Below, piece by piece: positions 32,704-42,804 of a stretch of 64,000 bases of DNA. The notes beneath the pieces were generated by a model. It worked only from the letters and a program-made list of their open reading frames with translations. It was not told the DNA's origin and did no database searches. The translations under genes and the position numbers were made by a program. The stretch is taken from positions 12,421-76,420 of the forward strand of contig JANRJY010000008.1 of NCBI GenBank assembly GCA_033763735.1. The letters are read 5' to 3'. The DNA is from JANRJY01 sp033763735. GTDB lineage: Bacteria > Bacteroidota > Bacteroidia > Cytophagales > UBA9547. The first letter of the stretch is position 1. Every line of letters starts with the position of its first letter.

Positions 32704-35625
32704 ATGAAACGAATAGCTGTATTTATTTTTTTGACAATCACTGTTTTTGCTCAAAAATATCAAACTCAGACTTTAAAAGATGAAGCCGGATATACATATA
32801 CTACAGTGACTGATGATCCGCTTAAAACAAGAATTTATAAACTTCAAAATGGCTTGACTGTATATTTGTCGGTGTACAAAAACACACCAAGAATACAAAC
32901 TTTTATTGCGGTGCGTGCCGGAAGTAAAAACGACCCTTCTAGTTTAACAGGTTTAGCGCATTATCTGGAACATATGGTTTTTAAAGGAACCTCAAAAATA
33001 GGTGCACAAAATTTTGATAAGGAAAAAGTTCAATTGGATAAAATTGAAAATTTATACGAAAACTATCGCCAAACAAAAGATACTGCCAAAAGAAGAATCA
33101 TTTACCAAACAATTGATAGTGTATCAGGTGTAGCTGCCAAACTTTCAATTGCTAATGAATATGATAAAATGCTCAATGCCATAGGTGCCAAAGGGACCAA
33201 TGCTTATACCTGGGTAGAGCAAACGGTATATGTCAATGATATTCCTTCTAACGAACTGGAAAGATGGGCCAAAATAGAAGCAGAACGATTTGGAGAACTC
33301 ACCCCCCGATTGTTCCATACTGAACTCGAGGCAGTGTATGAAGAAAAAAACCGTTCATTGGATAATGACATGAGTAAAGTAATTGAAAGCACTTTCAACT
33401 TGCTTTTCCCTAATCATCAGTATGGTTCACAAACAACTATTGGCACCGTTGAGCATCTTAAAAATCCATCTATCAAAGCCATCAAAGAATATTTTTACAA
33501 ATATTACGTACCCAATAATATGGCGATTTGCCTCAGTGGTGACCTTGATCCTGCTCAAACGATTCAAACCATAGACAAATATTGGGGCGGTAAAAAAGCC
33601 AAGGATGTGCCTTTATATGTGCCATTTGCCGAAAAACCAATTGAAAAAGTTCTGACAAAAACAATTGTGGGTCCTTCTCCACAAAGTTTGGTATTGTGTT
33701 ACCGCTTTCCTGGGGCTGCTTCCAAAGATGCCATGATTATGGAAATGTTTGGAAGGGTACTTTCCAACGGTAAAGCAGGTTTGATGGATTTGAATCTAAC
33801 TCAAAAACAAAAAGTATTGAATGTATCAGGATTTCCGTACCGGATGAAGGATTATTCCATTCATATCATATTCGCTATGCCTCGTGAGGGTCAATCGTTA
33901 GATCAGGTGAAGGAACTCATCTTAGCACAAATAGATAGTGTAAAAGCAGGAAAATTTGATGAAAATCTTATTAAAGCAATTATAAATAACGAAAAAATAT
34001 CATTAATGAAAAGCCTTGAAGATAATGGCTCAAGAGCGGATTATTTTGTAGATGCATATATTAAAGGTATCGATTGGGCACAATATATGGCAACCATTGA
34101 TGATTTGTCAAAAATTACAAAAAAGGATATTGTTGAGTTTGCAAACAAATATTATGGAAATAATTATGCTGCTGTATATAAGCTTACTGGCAAGGACACC
34201 ACCATTCAGAAAGTACCGAAGCCCAAAATTACTCCTGTAGATGTAAATAGAGATGCTCAATCTGATTTTATAAAATTAGTATTAAACGGAAATCCTAAGC
34301 CAATTGAACCTGTTTTTATGGATTTCAACAAAGAAATGAATATTTATAAATTGAATAACGGAAATGAAGTTTGGTACAAACAAAATACTGAAAATCAACT
34401 ATTTGAATTGTCTTTCAAATATCGATTTGGTAAAACCACTCAACCCCGATTGGCATTAGCTTTGGCATATATTAACTACTTGGGAACTTCAAAAAGAACT
34501 GCCGAACAAATCAAACAAGAACTGTATCAATTGGGATGTGAGTTTAATACCAGTGTACAAGAAGATCAATTACAAATTTCACTTAATGGTTTGAGTGAAA
34601 ATATGGAAGCAGCATTAATGATTATTGAAAACTTACTTGCAGACGCAAAACCAGATGAAAAAGCTTTAAAAGATTTGGTTGATGGGATTTTAAAAGAAAG
34701 AACTGATGCTAAACTTGATAAAGGAACTATCTTAAGAGCCGCATTGGTCAACTATGCGAAATATGGTAAAGTGTCGCCATTTACCAATATAATAAAAACG
34801 GAAGAACTTAAAAACATCCAATCAAAAGAGTTGTTAACTTTAGTGAGTGGGCTCTCTAATTACAATCATGAAATTTGGTATTATGGACCAATTACAACCA
34901 ATCAATTGACTGAAATAATAAATAAAGTCCATGGACAAGTGGCAAATCCGTTGCCGGTTCCAACAAATAAGGTTTATAAAGAAGAAGCATTTGCTAATAA
35001 CGAAGTGTATTTTGTAAATTATGACATGGTTCAGGCAGAAATGATTTTTCTTTCAAAATCTGTAAAATTCGATAAGAACATACTTGCCAACGTCAAAATG
35101 TATAACGAATATTTTGGCGGTAGCATGAACTCCATTGTTTTTCAGGAAATCAGAGAGAGCAAAGCACTGGCTTATGCTTCATCTTCAAGGTATAGTGTTA
35201 CCAGTGATAAAGATTATTCGAATTATAATGTTTCATACATAGGCACCCAAGCAGATAAATTACCTGAAGCAACACAGGCTATGATGCAACTATTGGATAG
35301 TTTGCCCAAATCAGCAATGTTATATAACACTTCAAAGGAAGCTTTGATAAACACCATTCGCACAGAAAGAATTACAAAAATGGCCGTACTGTATAGTTTT
35401 GACGCATATAAAAAAGTGGGCGTTGATTATGATTTGCGGAAAGATATTTTTCCGTCTCTCCAAAAGTTAACATTTGAAGATATTAATGCTTTCCAGAAAA
35501 AATATATCAAAGGTCAGAAAACAAAGCTTTTGGTGATTGGGTCCAAAGATAAAATAGATTTAAAGGCCTTGTCGAAATACGGAAAAGTGCAAGAACTTAC
35601 TTTAACTGACATTTTTGGATATTAA
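32704..35625 (+). CDS. M16-family zinc metalloprotease, exported
   Basis: A 973-residue pitrilysin-type peptidase with a signal peptide ending VFAQ (residue 17). The inverted zinc motif HYLEH (H86, E89, H90) is followed by the distal Glu region ELEAVYEEKNR. Both halves of the clamshell are in one chain: the catalytic half (about 40-520) and the inactive half (from about 545, with SKALAYASSSRYSV, a remnant of the RxxxGLAY-type strand). There is an unusual insertion after the zinc motif (LYENYRQTKDTAKRR, about 113-127). It probably degrades peptides in the periplasm. It is a single gene, 130 bases after tilS. Confidence 0.93.
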   Translation: MKRIAVFIFLTITVFAQKYQTQTLKDEAGYTYTTVTDDPLKTRIYKLQNGLTVYLSVYKNTPRIQTFIAVRAGSKNDPSSLTGLAHYLEHMVFKGTSKIGAQNFDKEKVQLDKIENLYENYRQTKDTAKRRIIYQTIDSVSGVAAKLSIANEYDKMLNAIGAKGTNAYTWVEQTVYVNDIPSNELERWAKIEAERFGELTPRLFHTELEAVYEEKNRSLDNDMSKVIESTFNLLFPNHQYGSQTTIGTVEHLKNPSIKAIKEYFYKYYVPNNMAICLSGDLDPAQTIQTIDKYWGGKKAKDVPLYVPFAEKPIEKVLTKTIVGPSPQSLVLCYRFPGAASKDAMIMEMFGRVLSNGKAGLMDLNLTQKQKVLNVSGFPYRMKDYSIHIIFAMPREGQSLDQVKELILAQIDSVKAGKFDENLIKAIINNEKISLMKSLEDNGSRADYFVDAYIKGIDWAQYMATIDDLSKITKKDIVEFANKYYGNNYAAVYKLTGKDTTIQKVPKPKITPVDVNRDAQSDFIKLVLNGNPKPIEPVFMDFNKEMNIYKLNNGNEVWYKQNTENQLFELSFKYRFGKTTQPRLALALAYINYLGTSKRTAEQIKQELYQLGCEFNTSVQEDQLQISLNGLSENMEAALMIIENLLADAKPDEKALKDLVDGILKERTDAKLDKGTILRAALVNYAKYGKVSPFTNIIKTEELKNIQSKELLTLVSGLSNYNHEIWYYGPITTNQLTEIINKVHGQVANPLPVPTNKVYKEEAFANNEVYFVNYDMVQAEMIFLSKSVKFDKNILANVKMYNEYFGGSMNSIVFQEIRESKALAYASSSRYSVTSDKDYSNYNVSYIGTQADKLPEATQAMMQLLDSLPKSAMLYNTSKEALINTIRTERITKMAVLYSFDAYKKVGVDYDLRKDIFPSLQKLTFEDINAFQKKYIKGQKTKLLVIGSKDKIDLKALSKYGKVQELTLTDIFGY

Positions 35626-35691
35626 CTTACAACATAACTATTTGTTAATAGCATTTCAATAAATTGTGTGATATATCAAAACTACACAATT

Positions 35692-36090
35692 ATGAAAGCG
35701 GCATATTTTGATGATAGCCAATGGCCTGTTCTGGAAATTAAAATTCGTTCTTCTCCTCCATCAGATGCTGAAATGGATGAATATTTTAACGAACTTCAAA
35801 CATTTTACGACCGAAGGGAACCATTTGTGACCATATATAATGCAAGTCAGGTTAATTACATTTTGCCAACACAGCAAAGAGTGCGCATGGGAAAGTGGTT
35901 GAAGGATCATTCAAAATCAATTAAAAATTATATTCAAGCATATATTTTTGTGTTGCCTAGTGTGTTTGGAAGAATTATTTTGAAAGGAGTATTGTTGGTA
36001 AGCAATTTGCCTGCCCCGCATTATGTTGTCAATGAAATGGATGATGCACTTGTGCTTGCTAAAGAAATAATTACTGAAGTTGAAGCTTAA
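35692..36090 (+). CDS. Conserved hypothetical protein of about 132 residues
   Basis: I prefer the ATG at 35692 (MKAAYFDDSQWPVLEI) over the GTG at 35668, because the first eight codons of the longer version look non-coding. The N-terminal half alternates strands and helices (SDAEMDEYFNEL, FVTIYNASQ). The second half has a helix KGWLK-like segment and a hydrophobic stretch near 92-110 (IFVLPSVFGRIILKGVLL) that could be a strand-helix core or a weak membrane segment. The layout recalls STAS/SpoIIAA-like domains, but I cannot confirm this. It lies 12 bases before the nuclease gene. Confidence 0.65.
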   Translation: MKAAYFDDSQWPVLEIKIRSSPPSDAEMDEYFNELQTFYDRREPFVTIYNASQVNYILPTQQRVRMGKWLKDHSKSIKNYIQAYIFVLPSVFGRIILKGVLLVSNLPAPHYVVNEMDDALVLAKEIITEVEA

Positions 36091-36102
36091 CATAGCATAT
36101 CG

Positions 36103-36930
36103 TTGTTGAAGCAAATTACATATTTCCTGTTTTTTGTTTTTTTTCAATTTTTATCATTTGGGCAATCAATATCCGGGTTAGTGCATCTTACTTTGGGAAA
36201 CCCTTCGAAAGCTATTACCAATGTGACATCTTCGGGTAATTATTTGTTGGTTAAGGAGTCCTATGCACTTTCTTATAATAATGCCAGTAAAATTCCGAAT
36301 TGGGTCGCTTGGCATGTGTCCAAAGATTGGATAGGTGGAGATGTAAAACGTTCCAATAACTTTAGAAAAGATGAAACGCTCCCTGATAATTGGATTAAAA
36401 TTGCGCCAAGCGAATATGAAGATTCAGGTTTTGATCGTGGGCATATGTGCCCTTCAGGTGACCGAACTAAAGAAAAAGAACTTAATTCTGAAACCTTTTT
36501 GATGACTAATATGATTCCACAAGCTCCCAACAACAACCGTGTTACATGGCGATTGTTAGAAGAATATTGCAGAAATTTAGTTGATCAAGGTAATGAATTG
36601 TACATCTATTCCGGAGCAATTGGAATAGGAGGCGAAGGAAGTTATGGTTATGCTAATTATATTGGCAAAGATTCCATTCTTGTGCCACATTACATTTGGA
36701 AAATAATCCTTTCAATACCCGATGGGGAAAATGATATACAACGAATTAATAACAACACATCAATAATTACTATATTAATGCCTAATAATCAAACGGTTAA
36801 CGAGCGTCCATGGTGGTATTACACAACCACTGTTGATGAATTGGAAAAACGTACAGGATATGATTTTTTAACAAACATTTCATTTTCAATTCAAGAAGTA
36901 TTAGAATCAAAGAAGTTTGAAAAAGAATAA
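36103..36930 (+). CDS. Secreted DNA/RNA non-specific endonuclease
   Basis: A 275-residue beta-beta-alpha-metal nuclease of the NucA/Serratia type. The signal peptide ends SFGQ (residue 21). The catalytic DRGHMCPSGDR is at 111-121, with general base H114 and the metal-site Asn in PQAPNNNRVTW (about 139-149). IYSGAIG and VPHYIWKIIL follow at the expected distances. The start is TTG at 36103; ATG is not available in frame before the signal peptide. It probably degrades external nucleic acids for nutrient use. It is convergent with the next gene, 2 bases away. Confidence 0.94.
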   Translation: MLKQITYFLFFVFFQFLSFGQSISGLVHLTLGNPSKAITNVTSSGNYLLVKESYALSYNNASKIPNWVAWHVSKDWIGGDVKRSNNFRKDETLPDNWIKIAPSEYEDSGFDRGHMCPSGDRTKEKELNSETFLMTNMIPQAPNNNRVTWRLLEEYCRNLVDQGNELYIYSGAIGIGGEGSYGYANYIGKDSILVPHYIWKIILSIPDGENDIQRINNNTSIITILMPNNQTVNERPWWYYTTTVDELEKRTGYDFLTNISFSIQEVLESKKFEKE

Positions 36931-36932
36931 TA

Positions 36933-38399
36933 TCACCCCTTAAAATACTTCCAAAGTACCGGATAGGGTATGAATTCGCAATTGTCGCAAACAAGGTTGT
37001 TATCACCGAAATATAAAGTAATGTCGGAGTTTTCTTGAAAAAACGAGGTTGAAAAGTTCTTCTTTGCTGCTTTGCTGATTAGCTTAATAAAAGTTAGTGT
37101 ACGGAATTCTGTGCTATCTTTAATATATCGCTGTGAATACACATTTAAGTTATTTGCTTCATTTTCAAAATTACTCGATTTGCTTTCACGTAATAACAAT
37201 AATTTCAGTAACATATACCACAAATTCCAACCTGTTTTGTCTTTATTGAGCGGTTGGAGCATTTCTTGAAGTACTTTTTCATCAATTTGTGTTTTAAAAG
37301 AAAATGTATCAGGACTCAATCCCTCCTTTCCTTTGATATAAAACAAATAAGCCTCTCTCAAATACCATGCAGCTTTGTCATACTTATGGATATAATCATA
37401 TTGAGGTTGGCTGTACATTTTTTCAATTAACTCAGTAGCTTTTGAATATGATTTGGTCTTAATTAAATATTCAAATTCAAGGGATAATACTTCAAAAACA
37501 TTAAAAGCCTCAAAACTACTGGTTTTTAAGGCCTTATGAATGTAATGCTCTGCATTTTTAAAGTCATTGGTTTGCAAATAAAACTGAGCATATTCCACAT
37601 AAAGTTCAAGTTTTATCTGATTGGTTTCCAAGAAATTATACTTAGCGAGTTCTTTTTTAAATTCGTTAAGTACTGTTGTGTTTGATAGAATATTATTAGT
37701 TTGTTTATTCACAATAAGTTGCAAACGCAACAAATTCAGTTTGATAAATGGAGAATTACTGATGTCAAAAAATACACTCAATTTCTCTACATATTCCTGG
37801 GCAATTTTGGCAGTTTCATAATCATTTCCTTTTTTAAATTTTATCCTGCTTTTTACCAATTCATATGCGCCATTTGATTCTGTTTCCAAGTGATACTGAC
37901 TTGTAATTCGCACAGTTTCGGCATGAATGGCTTTTGTTTCGTCCGGATAACCCATAAGCATATACATATGCCTAAGCTGGAATAATGCATCCAATAGTAC
38001 ATCAATCAAAAAAATTTTTTGTGCCTGTTCTTTTACATCAATAAGTATGTTTTCAGCATTGTGAAACACATTATTCTCCAGTAATTTTTGTGCTACAATT
38101 AGTTGTTTTTTAAGCTTAAATCTAACATTTAAGTATTTATCTGATTCATCTTCAGATGGTTCTGAAGTTACCAAAATGTCAATTAACCTGTCTCTTAGGT
38201 TTTTTTTGAGCATCAAGTATTTTTTATCTTTAGAAGAACTTTCATAAATCAGTTCAGCAGCTTCATCATCCGTATGGATTTTATCCTTTGAAATAGCATT
38301 AAAAAGTTTTCGCATTTTGGAACCCTCCGGAAGCACCAATTGTATGGATTTGGAAGGATTCATTCGAAGCACATATACAAGCTCCTTAATTAGGTCCAT
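36933..38399 (-). CDS. Helical-repeat (TPR-like) cytoplasmic protein of unknown function
   Basis: A 488-residue protein with no signal peptide or membrane segment. Nearly the whole length is predicted helices spaced like TPR or HEAT-type repeats, for example AQKLLENNVFHNAENILIDV, YAQFYLQTNDFKNAEHYIHKAL and LIKTKSYSKATELIEKMY. The N-terminal 70 residues (ELVYVLRMNPSKSIQLVLPEG) are distinct and may be a separate domain. I do not recognise the family. It is a single gene between convergent and distant neighbours, and probably a scaffold or adaptor. Confidence 0.75.
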   Translation of the reverse strand: MDLIKELVYVLRMNPSKSIQLVLPEGSKMRKLFNAISKDKIHTDDEAAELIYESSSKDKKYLMLKKNLRDRLIDILVTSEPSEDESDKYLNVRFKLKKQLIVAQKLLENNVFHNAENILIDVKEQAQKIFLIDVLLDALFQLRHMYMLMGYPDETKAIHAETVRITSQYHLETESNGAYELVKSRIKFKKGNDYETAKIAQEYVEKLSVFFDISNSPFIKLNLLRLQLIVNKQTNNILSNTTVLNEFKKELAKYNFLETNQIKLELYVEYAQFYLQTNDFKNAEHYIHKALKTSSFEAFNVFEVLSLEFEYLIKTKSYSKATELIEKMYSQPQYDYIHKYDKAAWYLREAYLFYIKGKEGLSPDTFSFKTQIDEKVLQEMLQPLNKDKTGWNLWYMLLKLLLLRESKSSNFENEANNLNVYSQRYIKDSTEFRTLTFIKLISKAAKKNFSTSFFQENSDITLYFGDNNLVCDNCEFIPYPVLWKYFKG

Positions 38400-38504
38400 T
38401 AATTATTAGAATGGTTATTGGTTTTTGGAAAACTTAAGATACAATAAAACAAAATAAAATTATTTATGCAATTAAAAGCCTTGTTATTCCATTTAAAGTA
38501 TTTT

Positions 38505-38882
38505 TTATACACTTTTAATTATCATGAATGATACCCAAATCAATCCAATTCCAAATACCAGATTAGCCACAATATTTAATAATGCGATGTTAATATTTCC
38601 GGATTGTATTAGGGAAATAGTTTCAAATGAAAATGCAGAAAATGTAGTAAATCCCCCACAAAAACCAGTGACTAAAAGCAATCTAAAACCATGAGAATCA
38701 TGTATTTGTTTTTCGAATAAAGCCATCAATGCTCCCATAAAAACACTTCCTAAAATATTGACAATCAAGGTTGAGTAAGGGAAATTAGCATTGAAATATT
38801 TAAGAGAAAATAAGCTGACAAGATATCTAGAAACACTGCCTACAGCTCCTCCAATTCCTACTAAAACAATTGCTTGAAACAT
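38505..38882 (-). CDS. crcB: Fluoride channel CrcB/Fluc
   Basis: A 125-residue inner-membrane protein with four helices that exports fluoride as a dual-topology dimer. Family features are GGAVGSVSRYL at 11-21, the conserved N42 in LIVNILGS and GFCGGFTTFSAFSFE at 73-87, which holds the Phe residues of the pore. I searched the upstream 200 bases on the minus strand for the fluoride riboswitch core and did not see one. A TAGATTTG lies 26 bases before the start. Confidence 0.95.
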   Translation of the reverse strand: MFQAIVLVGIGGAVGSVSRYLVSLFSLKYFNANFPYSTLIVNILGSVFMGALMALFEKQIHDSHGFRLLLVTGFCGGFTTFSAFSFETISLIQSGNINIALLNIVANLVFGIGLIWVSFMIIKSV

Positions 38883-38907
38883 GTTTATTTATTAAAATTT
38901 AATTGTA

Positions 38908-38915
38908 CAAATCTA
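38908..38915 (-). promoter_or_regulatory. Candidate -7 element TAGATTTG of crcB
   Basis: Read on the minus strand, CAAATCTA is TAGATTTG, an exact TAnnTTTG match 26 bases before the crcB start. No TTG is visible at the expected distance upstream, so this is partial support. Confidence 0.35.
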
Positions 38916-39106
38916 TTTTATAAAAGAGGCTTATGATTCTTTTGTATAATTCTAAAATTACTACAAAAGCAACAACAGACAAGCAAAATTAATTTAGATA
39001 AATAATATGTTCTATAATTTAAAAAACACTAACCTGATATTTTATTTGATAATTGCACTTTTAAATTAAACACAAATGAAAATTGAAAATAAAAATTCAG
39101 AAATAA

Positions 39107-39658
39107 TTAGAAAAAGAAGCCTATTCGTACCAAAACAGGGCTACTTCCAAACAGAAAAAAATCAGGGTCGTAATTTAAATTGTACAATGCCATTATCATA
39201 AATCCACCTCTTTCTGAAAAAGCAAAGTTGATGCCACCTCCTACAAATGGGAAAATTGCAGTGCTTCTGGTCAATTCAATTGGATCGGTTTTTGTAATTC
39301 GGTCTCCATTATAAAATCCAACTTCGGAGTGTGCAAAAAGCCACTTTAAAATAAAATATCTCACAAATGGTGACGCACCAAAGGTGTGAGAACTAAAATT
39401 ATATCTATTGTCTCTATAATAAATATAGGTTAATGAAAAACCTGCTGTTAGTTTATCAGTTATCCAATATCCTGCCATAGGAGAAGCTTCGATATAGGTT
39501 ACTCTTCCAAAACTCAAACCAATATTTCCTCCTGGGTAAACTCTACTCCAAAACTTGCTTTTGTGAGTTATTCCACTGTATTCAATTTTTGCAAATGCTT
39601 TATTAATGATTAATAAAAAACTTGCAATTACGATCATTTTCCCACAGAGATTAATCAT
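39107..39658 (-). CDS. Outer-membrane beta-barrel protein of unknown function
   Basis: A 183-residue protein with a signal peptide (cleavage after KAFA, residue 23). About eight amphipathic strands follow (IGLSFGRVTYIEAS, LTAGFSLTYIYY, FVRYFILKW, FMIMALYNLNY), and the last strand ends VRIGFFF, a typical outer-membrane assembly signal. The size fits a small OmpW/OmpX-like 8-stranded barrel. It starts 9 bases after the lipase gene and is the last gene of a three-gene minus-strand unit. Confidence 0.78.
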   Translation of the reverse strand: MINLCGKMIVIASFLLIINKAFAKIEYSGITHKSKFWSRVYPGGNIGLSFGRVTYIEASPMAGYWITDKLTAGFSLTYIYYRDNRYNFSSHTFGASPFVRYFILKWLFAHSEVGFYNGDRITKTDPIELTRSTAIFPFVGGGINFAFSERGGFMIMALYNLNYDPDFFLFGSSPVLVRIGFFF

Positions 39659-39667
39659 AAATTTTGA

Positions 39668-40867
39668 CTAATATTTTGAAATAAAACTAAAAGTTTCAAT
39701 TGCATAACTTTCAAAAGTAGTGTTATGATTGGCACCCGAAATTATTTTCAAAGAAGCAGCAGTTGAACCATTTTTAATGAATCCTTGATACGCATTTTTT
39801 GAATTGAAAGGAGGTACAAAATCATCTAATTCGCCATGAATTAGCAACACGGGTGTCTTTGGTGCCCAATCTATCAAGTCATTATCTTTAAACGCATTCA
39901 TCAAAGAAGTATTTGTTCCGTTGAGGATGCCATTGATTAAACTATCTGTAAACAACACTGAGGGATTGTTTGATACAGCTCCAAATGGATTATTAATCAA
40001 TACTTTCGCATATTCCTTTTTAAAATAAAACGAATCAGGTTTCCCTAACTTATAAATTTGATTATACGTTTGGAGCACCCAAACATAATAATTTAAGTAA
40101 GGCAACTCTTTATTTTGTGACACTATGTACTTTGCAAATGCGGTGTTGTCGTATCCGCCTGCACCTGAAGTAACTCCTGACAGTTTAATATCTTGTGTAT
40201 ATTTTTCTTCAATTAATTTTTGGGTTGCAATGGTTGCAAACCCTCCTTCGGAATAACCGGTTAAAAATGTTTTTCCATTTGTTGAAATAAACAAAACTTT
40301 AGCCAATTCTTGAGTAGCCTTTACCATATCCGTACAAGTGGTAGCCAAGCTTTTGGCATGTTCATACGGATGAGGCAAGTTTTTAGTACTTCCATAACCA
40401 ATATAATCTGCAGCACAGGTTAGATATCCATTTGTTGCCATTAAAGCAACAAAATAAGCTTCCGTATTTGGGGAAAAATGAGAAGGCGCTGTTATTTCGT
40501 TGAGTTGAAGTATGGTGCCATGTTGGTAACTTAACAATGATAGATTTGGCTGATTTTCTGGAATTGCAATCAATCCGGAAGCTATTACTAAAGAGTCGTT
40601 ATAATTTTTTGTACGATACTCAATTGAATAAACGATTATGGGAAATTTAGCAATAGCATTAATAAAAATATTTTTTTCAACCGGAATAGAACTAATTATT
40701 TGTTGAGGTGTATACCTACCAACATAATGTGTGTCAACGAGTACAGATAATGATTCAAGTGGAATTGGTTGATTTACTACAGCAGGAGCCGGTAAATCAT
40801 TCTTTTTATTACAAGTTAGAAGAGAAAAAGTAATTAAAATTGTTAAAATTATTTTCAGCCTTAACAT
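39668..40867 (-). CDS. Alpha/beta hydrolase lipoprotein (secretory-lipase-like)
   Basis: A 399-residue lipoprotein; the lipobox ends LLTC with C19. The hydrolase core has nucleophile S206 in GYSEGGFAT, a probable Asp in HGELDDFVP and a His in SGANHNTTF, in the right order. The region DYIGYGSTKNLPHPY before the nucleophile is typical of the LIP/secretory lipase and prolyl-oligopeptidase-like groups. The substrate is probably an ester or lipid, not fixed. It lies 21 bases after the upstream OmpA-like gene and 9 bases before the barrel gene, so the three form a likely envelope operon. Confidence 0.85.
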   Translation of the reverse strand: MLRLKIILTILITFSLLTCNKKNDLPAPAVVNQPIPLESLSVLVDTHYVGRYTPQQIISSIPVEKNIFINAIAKFPIIVYSIEYRTKNYNDSLVIASGLIAIPENQPNLSLLSYQHGTILQLNEITAPSHFSPNTEAYFVALMATNGYLTCAADYIGYGSTKNLPHPYEHAKSLATTCTDMVKATQELAKVLFISTNGKTFLTGYSEGGFATIATQKLIEEKYTQDIKLSGVTSGAGGYDNTAFAKYIVSQNKELPYLNYYVWVLQTYNQIYKLGKPDSFYFKKEYAKVLINNPFGAVSNNPSVLFTDSLINGILNGTNTSLMNAFKDNDLIDWAPKTPVLLIHGELDDFVPPFNSKNAYQGFIKNGSTAASLKIISGANHNTTFESYAIETFSFISKY

Positions 40868-40888
40868 ATGACAAATATATGCGCTGAA

Positions 40889-42226
40889 TTATTGTTTAGG
40901 TCTTAAATCTGCAACTATTTTATCTTCAAGTATTTGTTCGTCCATACTATCAATAATGCCTAATTCGTACAAACGATACACTTTTTCATTATAATCATTG
41001 ATTTTAAATGCATTTATTTCATCTATTCCATTAAGCATATACCACCGCATATTTCCATTTTTGACCTGATAAAATATTTTTAATCCCATTTTATCTATAA
41101 AATCATCTCTGTCAATTGGAGAGTTAAACATATGATTATCTCCTATCATTTCGTATGTTTTTTTGGAAATAATAAATACAGAACGAATCACCGTTTCCTG
41201 ATCATTGATTAAAGCTTTGAGATTAGGGGTTGTGGACACCATATACATTTTAAGTGATTCTGGTTTTATTGATTTAGAACTTCTTCCTTGTGACTCCACT
41301 TTTACCCACTGGTCTTTTTGGAATGGCTCATAAACTTTTTCCATGCCTGCTTTATCTTTTTTGGCAAAACATTTGCTCAATTCTAATTGATGTTCTTTAG
41401 TCCATACGGTTGGTCCAAGTTCAATATCATCCAATGAAGGAGTTATAATTTGGAGACTCGGGAATACTTGTTTGATTTTTTTTGCCAATTCATCAGCTCT
41501 TGCTTTGGCAAGTTTTACATTATTAGCAATACTCGTTTGCCCTATTATTGATGAGCCATCCGGATTAATATTATTATTTGGCAGATGTGGATCAAAACTT
41601 GTGGGAATTTGAGAGGCTGATCCCATTATTTTTAAAGTCACACCTTTACCTTCATAGTTGGTACCCAAGAAGACACCTATTTTCTCAATAATGTTATGGA
41701 ATTCATGCTCACCATCTGCAGTGAAATCGGTCATATTATTTTTGAATTGTTTAAATGCGGGAATATCCAAGTGAATATCATCGAGTTCTATCACGTCAAA
41801 ATTGACGGAGTAGGTAGAGCGAATTAAATTAGCTTTGGTTGAAACAGATTGTGCTACATTATCGTCACTATCTGCTGCTTTGCGGTTGGTTATATCCGGA
41901 CAATCAGTTTTGCTTTCTTTACATTTTTTACAAAAAGTATTTCTTATAACAATCCACAATGGAACTGTTTTCACCCTATGACTTGCTAGCTTGTTATGAT
42001 CCTGATCGTCAGCTCTTTGTGTTTTTCGTGCTACAGTGTAACCTTCGGTATTGTTTTTCCTGCTTTTTTTAGAAGAATTGCTTAAAAGTTTATCGGAAGG
42101 TATTGCAAGAAGTCGGGCATTTTTCTTTATTCTCAGAGAGAATCTTTTTTGGCTTATTGCAAAATCAGCATGTACAAATAATATAAGAAATACAAAAAAT
42201 TTGCATGTTGTTAAGCTTATACTCAT
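40889..42226 (-). CDS. Exported protein with a divergent OmpA-like domain
   Basis: A 445-residue protein with a signal peptide (FFVFLILFVHADFA, cleavage near 25). A basic, low-complexity region (35-85) includes CKKCKESKTDCP. The middle, about 165-285, resembles an OmpA C-terminal peptidoglycan-binding fold: VTLKIMGSAS, then NVKLAKARADELAKKIKQVFP in place of the NxxLSxxRA helix. The usual peptidoglycan-binding Asp/Arg pair is unclear. The C-terminal 150 residues are unassigned. It heads the likely operon with the lipase and the beta-barrel gene. Confidence 0.65.
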   Translation of the reverse strand: MSISLTTCKFFVFLILFVHADFAISQKRFSLRIKKNARLLAIPSDKLLSNSSKKSRKNNTEGYTVARKTQRADDQDHNKLASHRVKTVPLWIVIRNTFCKKCKESKTDCPDITNRKAADSDDNVAQSVSTKANLIRSTYSVNFDVIELDDIHLDIPAFKQFKNNMTDFTADGEHEFHNIIEKIGVFLGTNYEGKGVTLKIMGSASQIPTSFDPHLPNNNINPDGSSIIGQTSIANNVKLAKARADELAKKIKQVFPSLQIITPSLDDIELGPTVWTKEHQLELSKCFAKKDKAGMEKVYEPFQKDQWVKVESQGRSSKSIKPESLKMYMVSTTPNLKALINDQETVIRSVFIISKKTYEMIGDNHMFNSPIDRDDFIDKMGLKIFYQVKNGNMRWYMLNGIDEINAFKINDYNEKVYRLYELGIIDSMDEQILEDKIVADLRPKQ

Positions 42227-42399
42227 TTTAAAGCTTTAAAAACGCCCTGTAAATGTAGCATTTTTTTTGTTACATCATGTAATATTATACGTAAAAATGA
42301 AATAATGGTTGTAACAGTCGCTTAGTATCAAGTAAATATCTGACTTTATTAAATTCGTGTTCATAAAATAAATAACTGTTTTTTAAATTATTTGTCATT

Positions 42400-42407
42400 T
42401 ACTTTTG
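42400..42407 (+). promoter_or_regulatory. Candidate -7 element TACTTTTG
   Basis: An exact TAnnTTTG match 21 bases before the ATG at 42428. No TTG at 17-23 bases upstream is seen, so confidence is moderate to low. Confidence 0.4.
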
Positions 42408-42427
42408 CATAGATTAAAGATACAAAA

Positions 42428-42802
42428 ATGGATCATTTGGATACAGAACCCGATTTGATAGATGGAAAATTCATGGGTGAAATTAGTGCTGATTTTGTAA
42501 AAGTTGCCGATTTACTAAAAGAAGCTTCCTATCAAATAAGGAATAGAAACATTTCTCTATTTCCAATTTTCCCTATTGCAAAGGTTGATATCAAAATAGG
42601 CAAATTACTATATGGCAAGTTTGAATTTCAAACGGAATGGAATTATTATATTTCATCGGAAGAAGAATTTATGCAACTTAGTTTGATTACAGAGCAAAGC
42701 AAATTTGAAGAAACATACAAAAACCCGGATGAATATTGCTGCTTATTTGTTGTATATGAGGATTTTGTAAATTTTGTGTTTGTGCCTTACCCGGAAGACT
42801 AG
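42428..42802 (+). CDS. Conserved hypothetical protein (124 residues)
   Basis: A small acidic cytoplasmic protein without signal or membrane segments. The N-terminal half is helical (SADFVKVADLLKEASYQIRNR). The second half has strands that end YCCLFVVYEDFVNFVFVPYPED, likely an alpha-beta fold. I do not recognise the family. It has its own candidate promoter and is convergent with the GH1 gene. Confidence 0.65.
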   Translation: MDHLDTEPDLIDGKFMGEISADFVKVADLLKEASYQIRNRNISLFPIFPIAKVDIKIGKLLYGKFEFQTEWNYYISSEEEFMQLSLITEQSKFEETYKNPDEYCCLFVVYEDFVNFVFVPYPED

Positions 42803-42804
42803 GA

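Noticed and set aside
38883..39060. A fluoride riboswitch upstream of crcB
   Set aside because: I looked for the conserved GGNGATGGNGTTC-like core on the minus strand and did not find it; only a TAGATTTG promoter element is visible.
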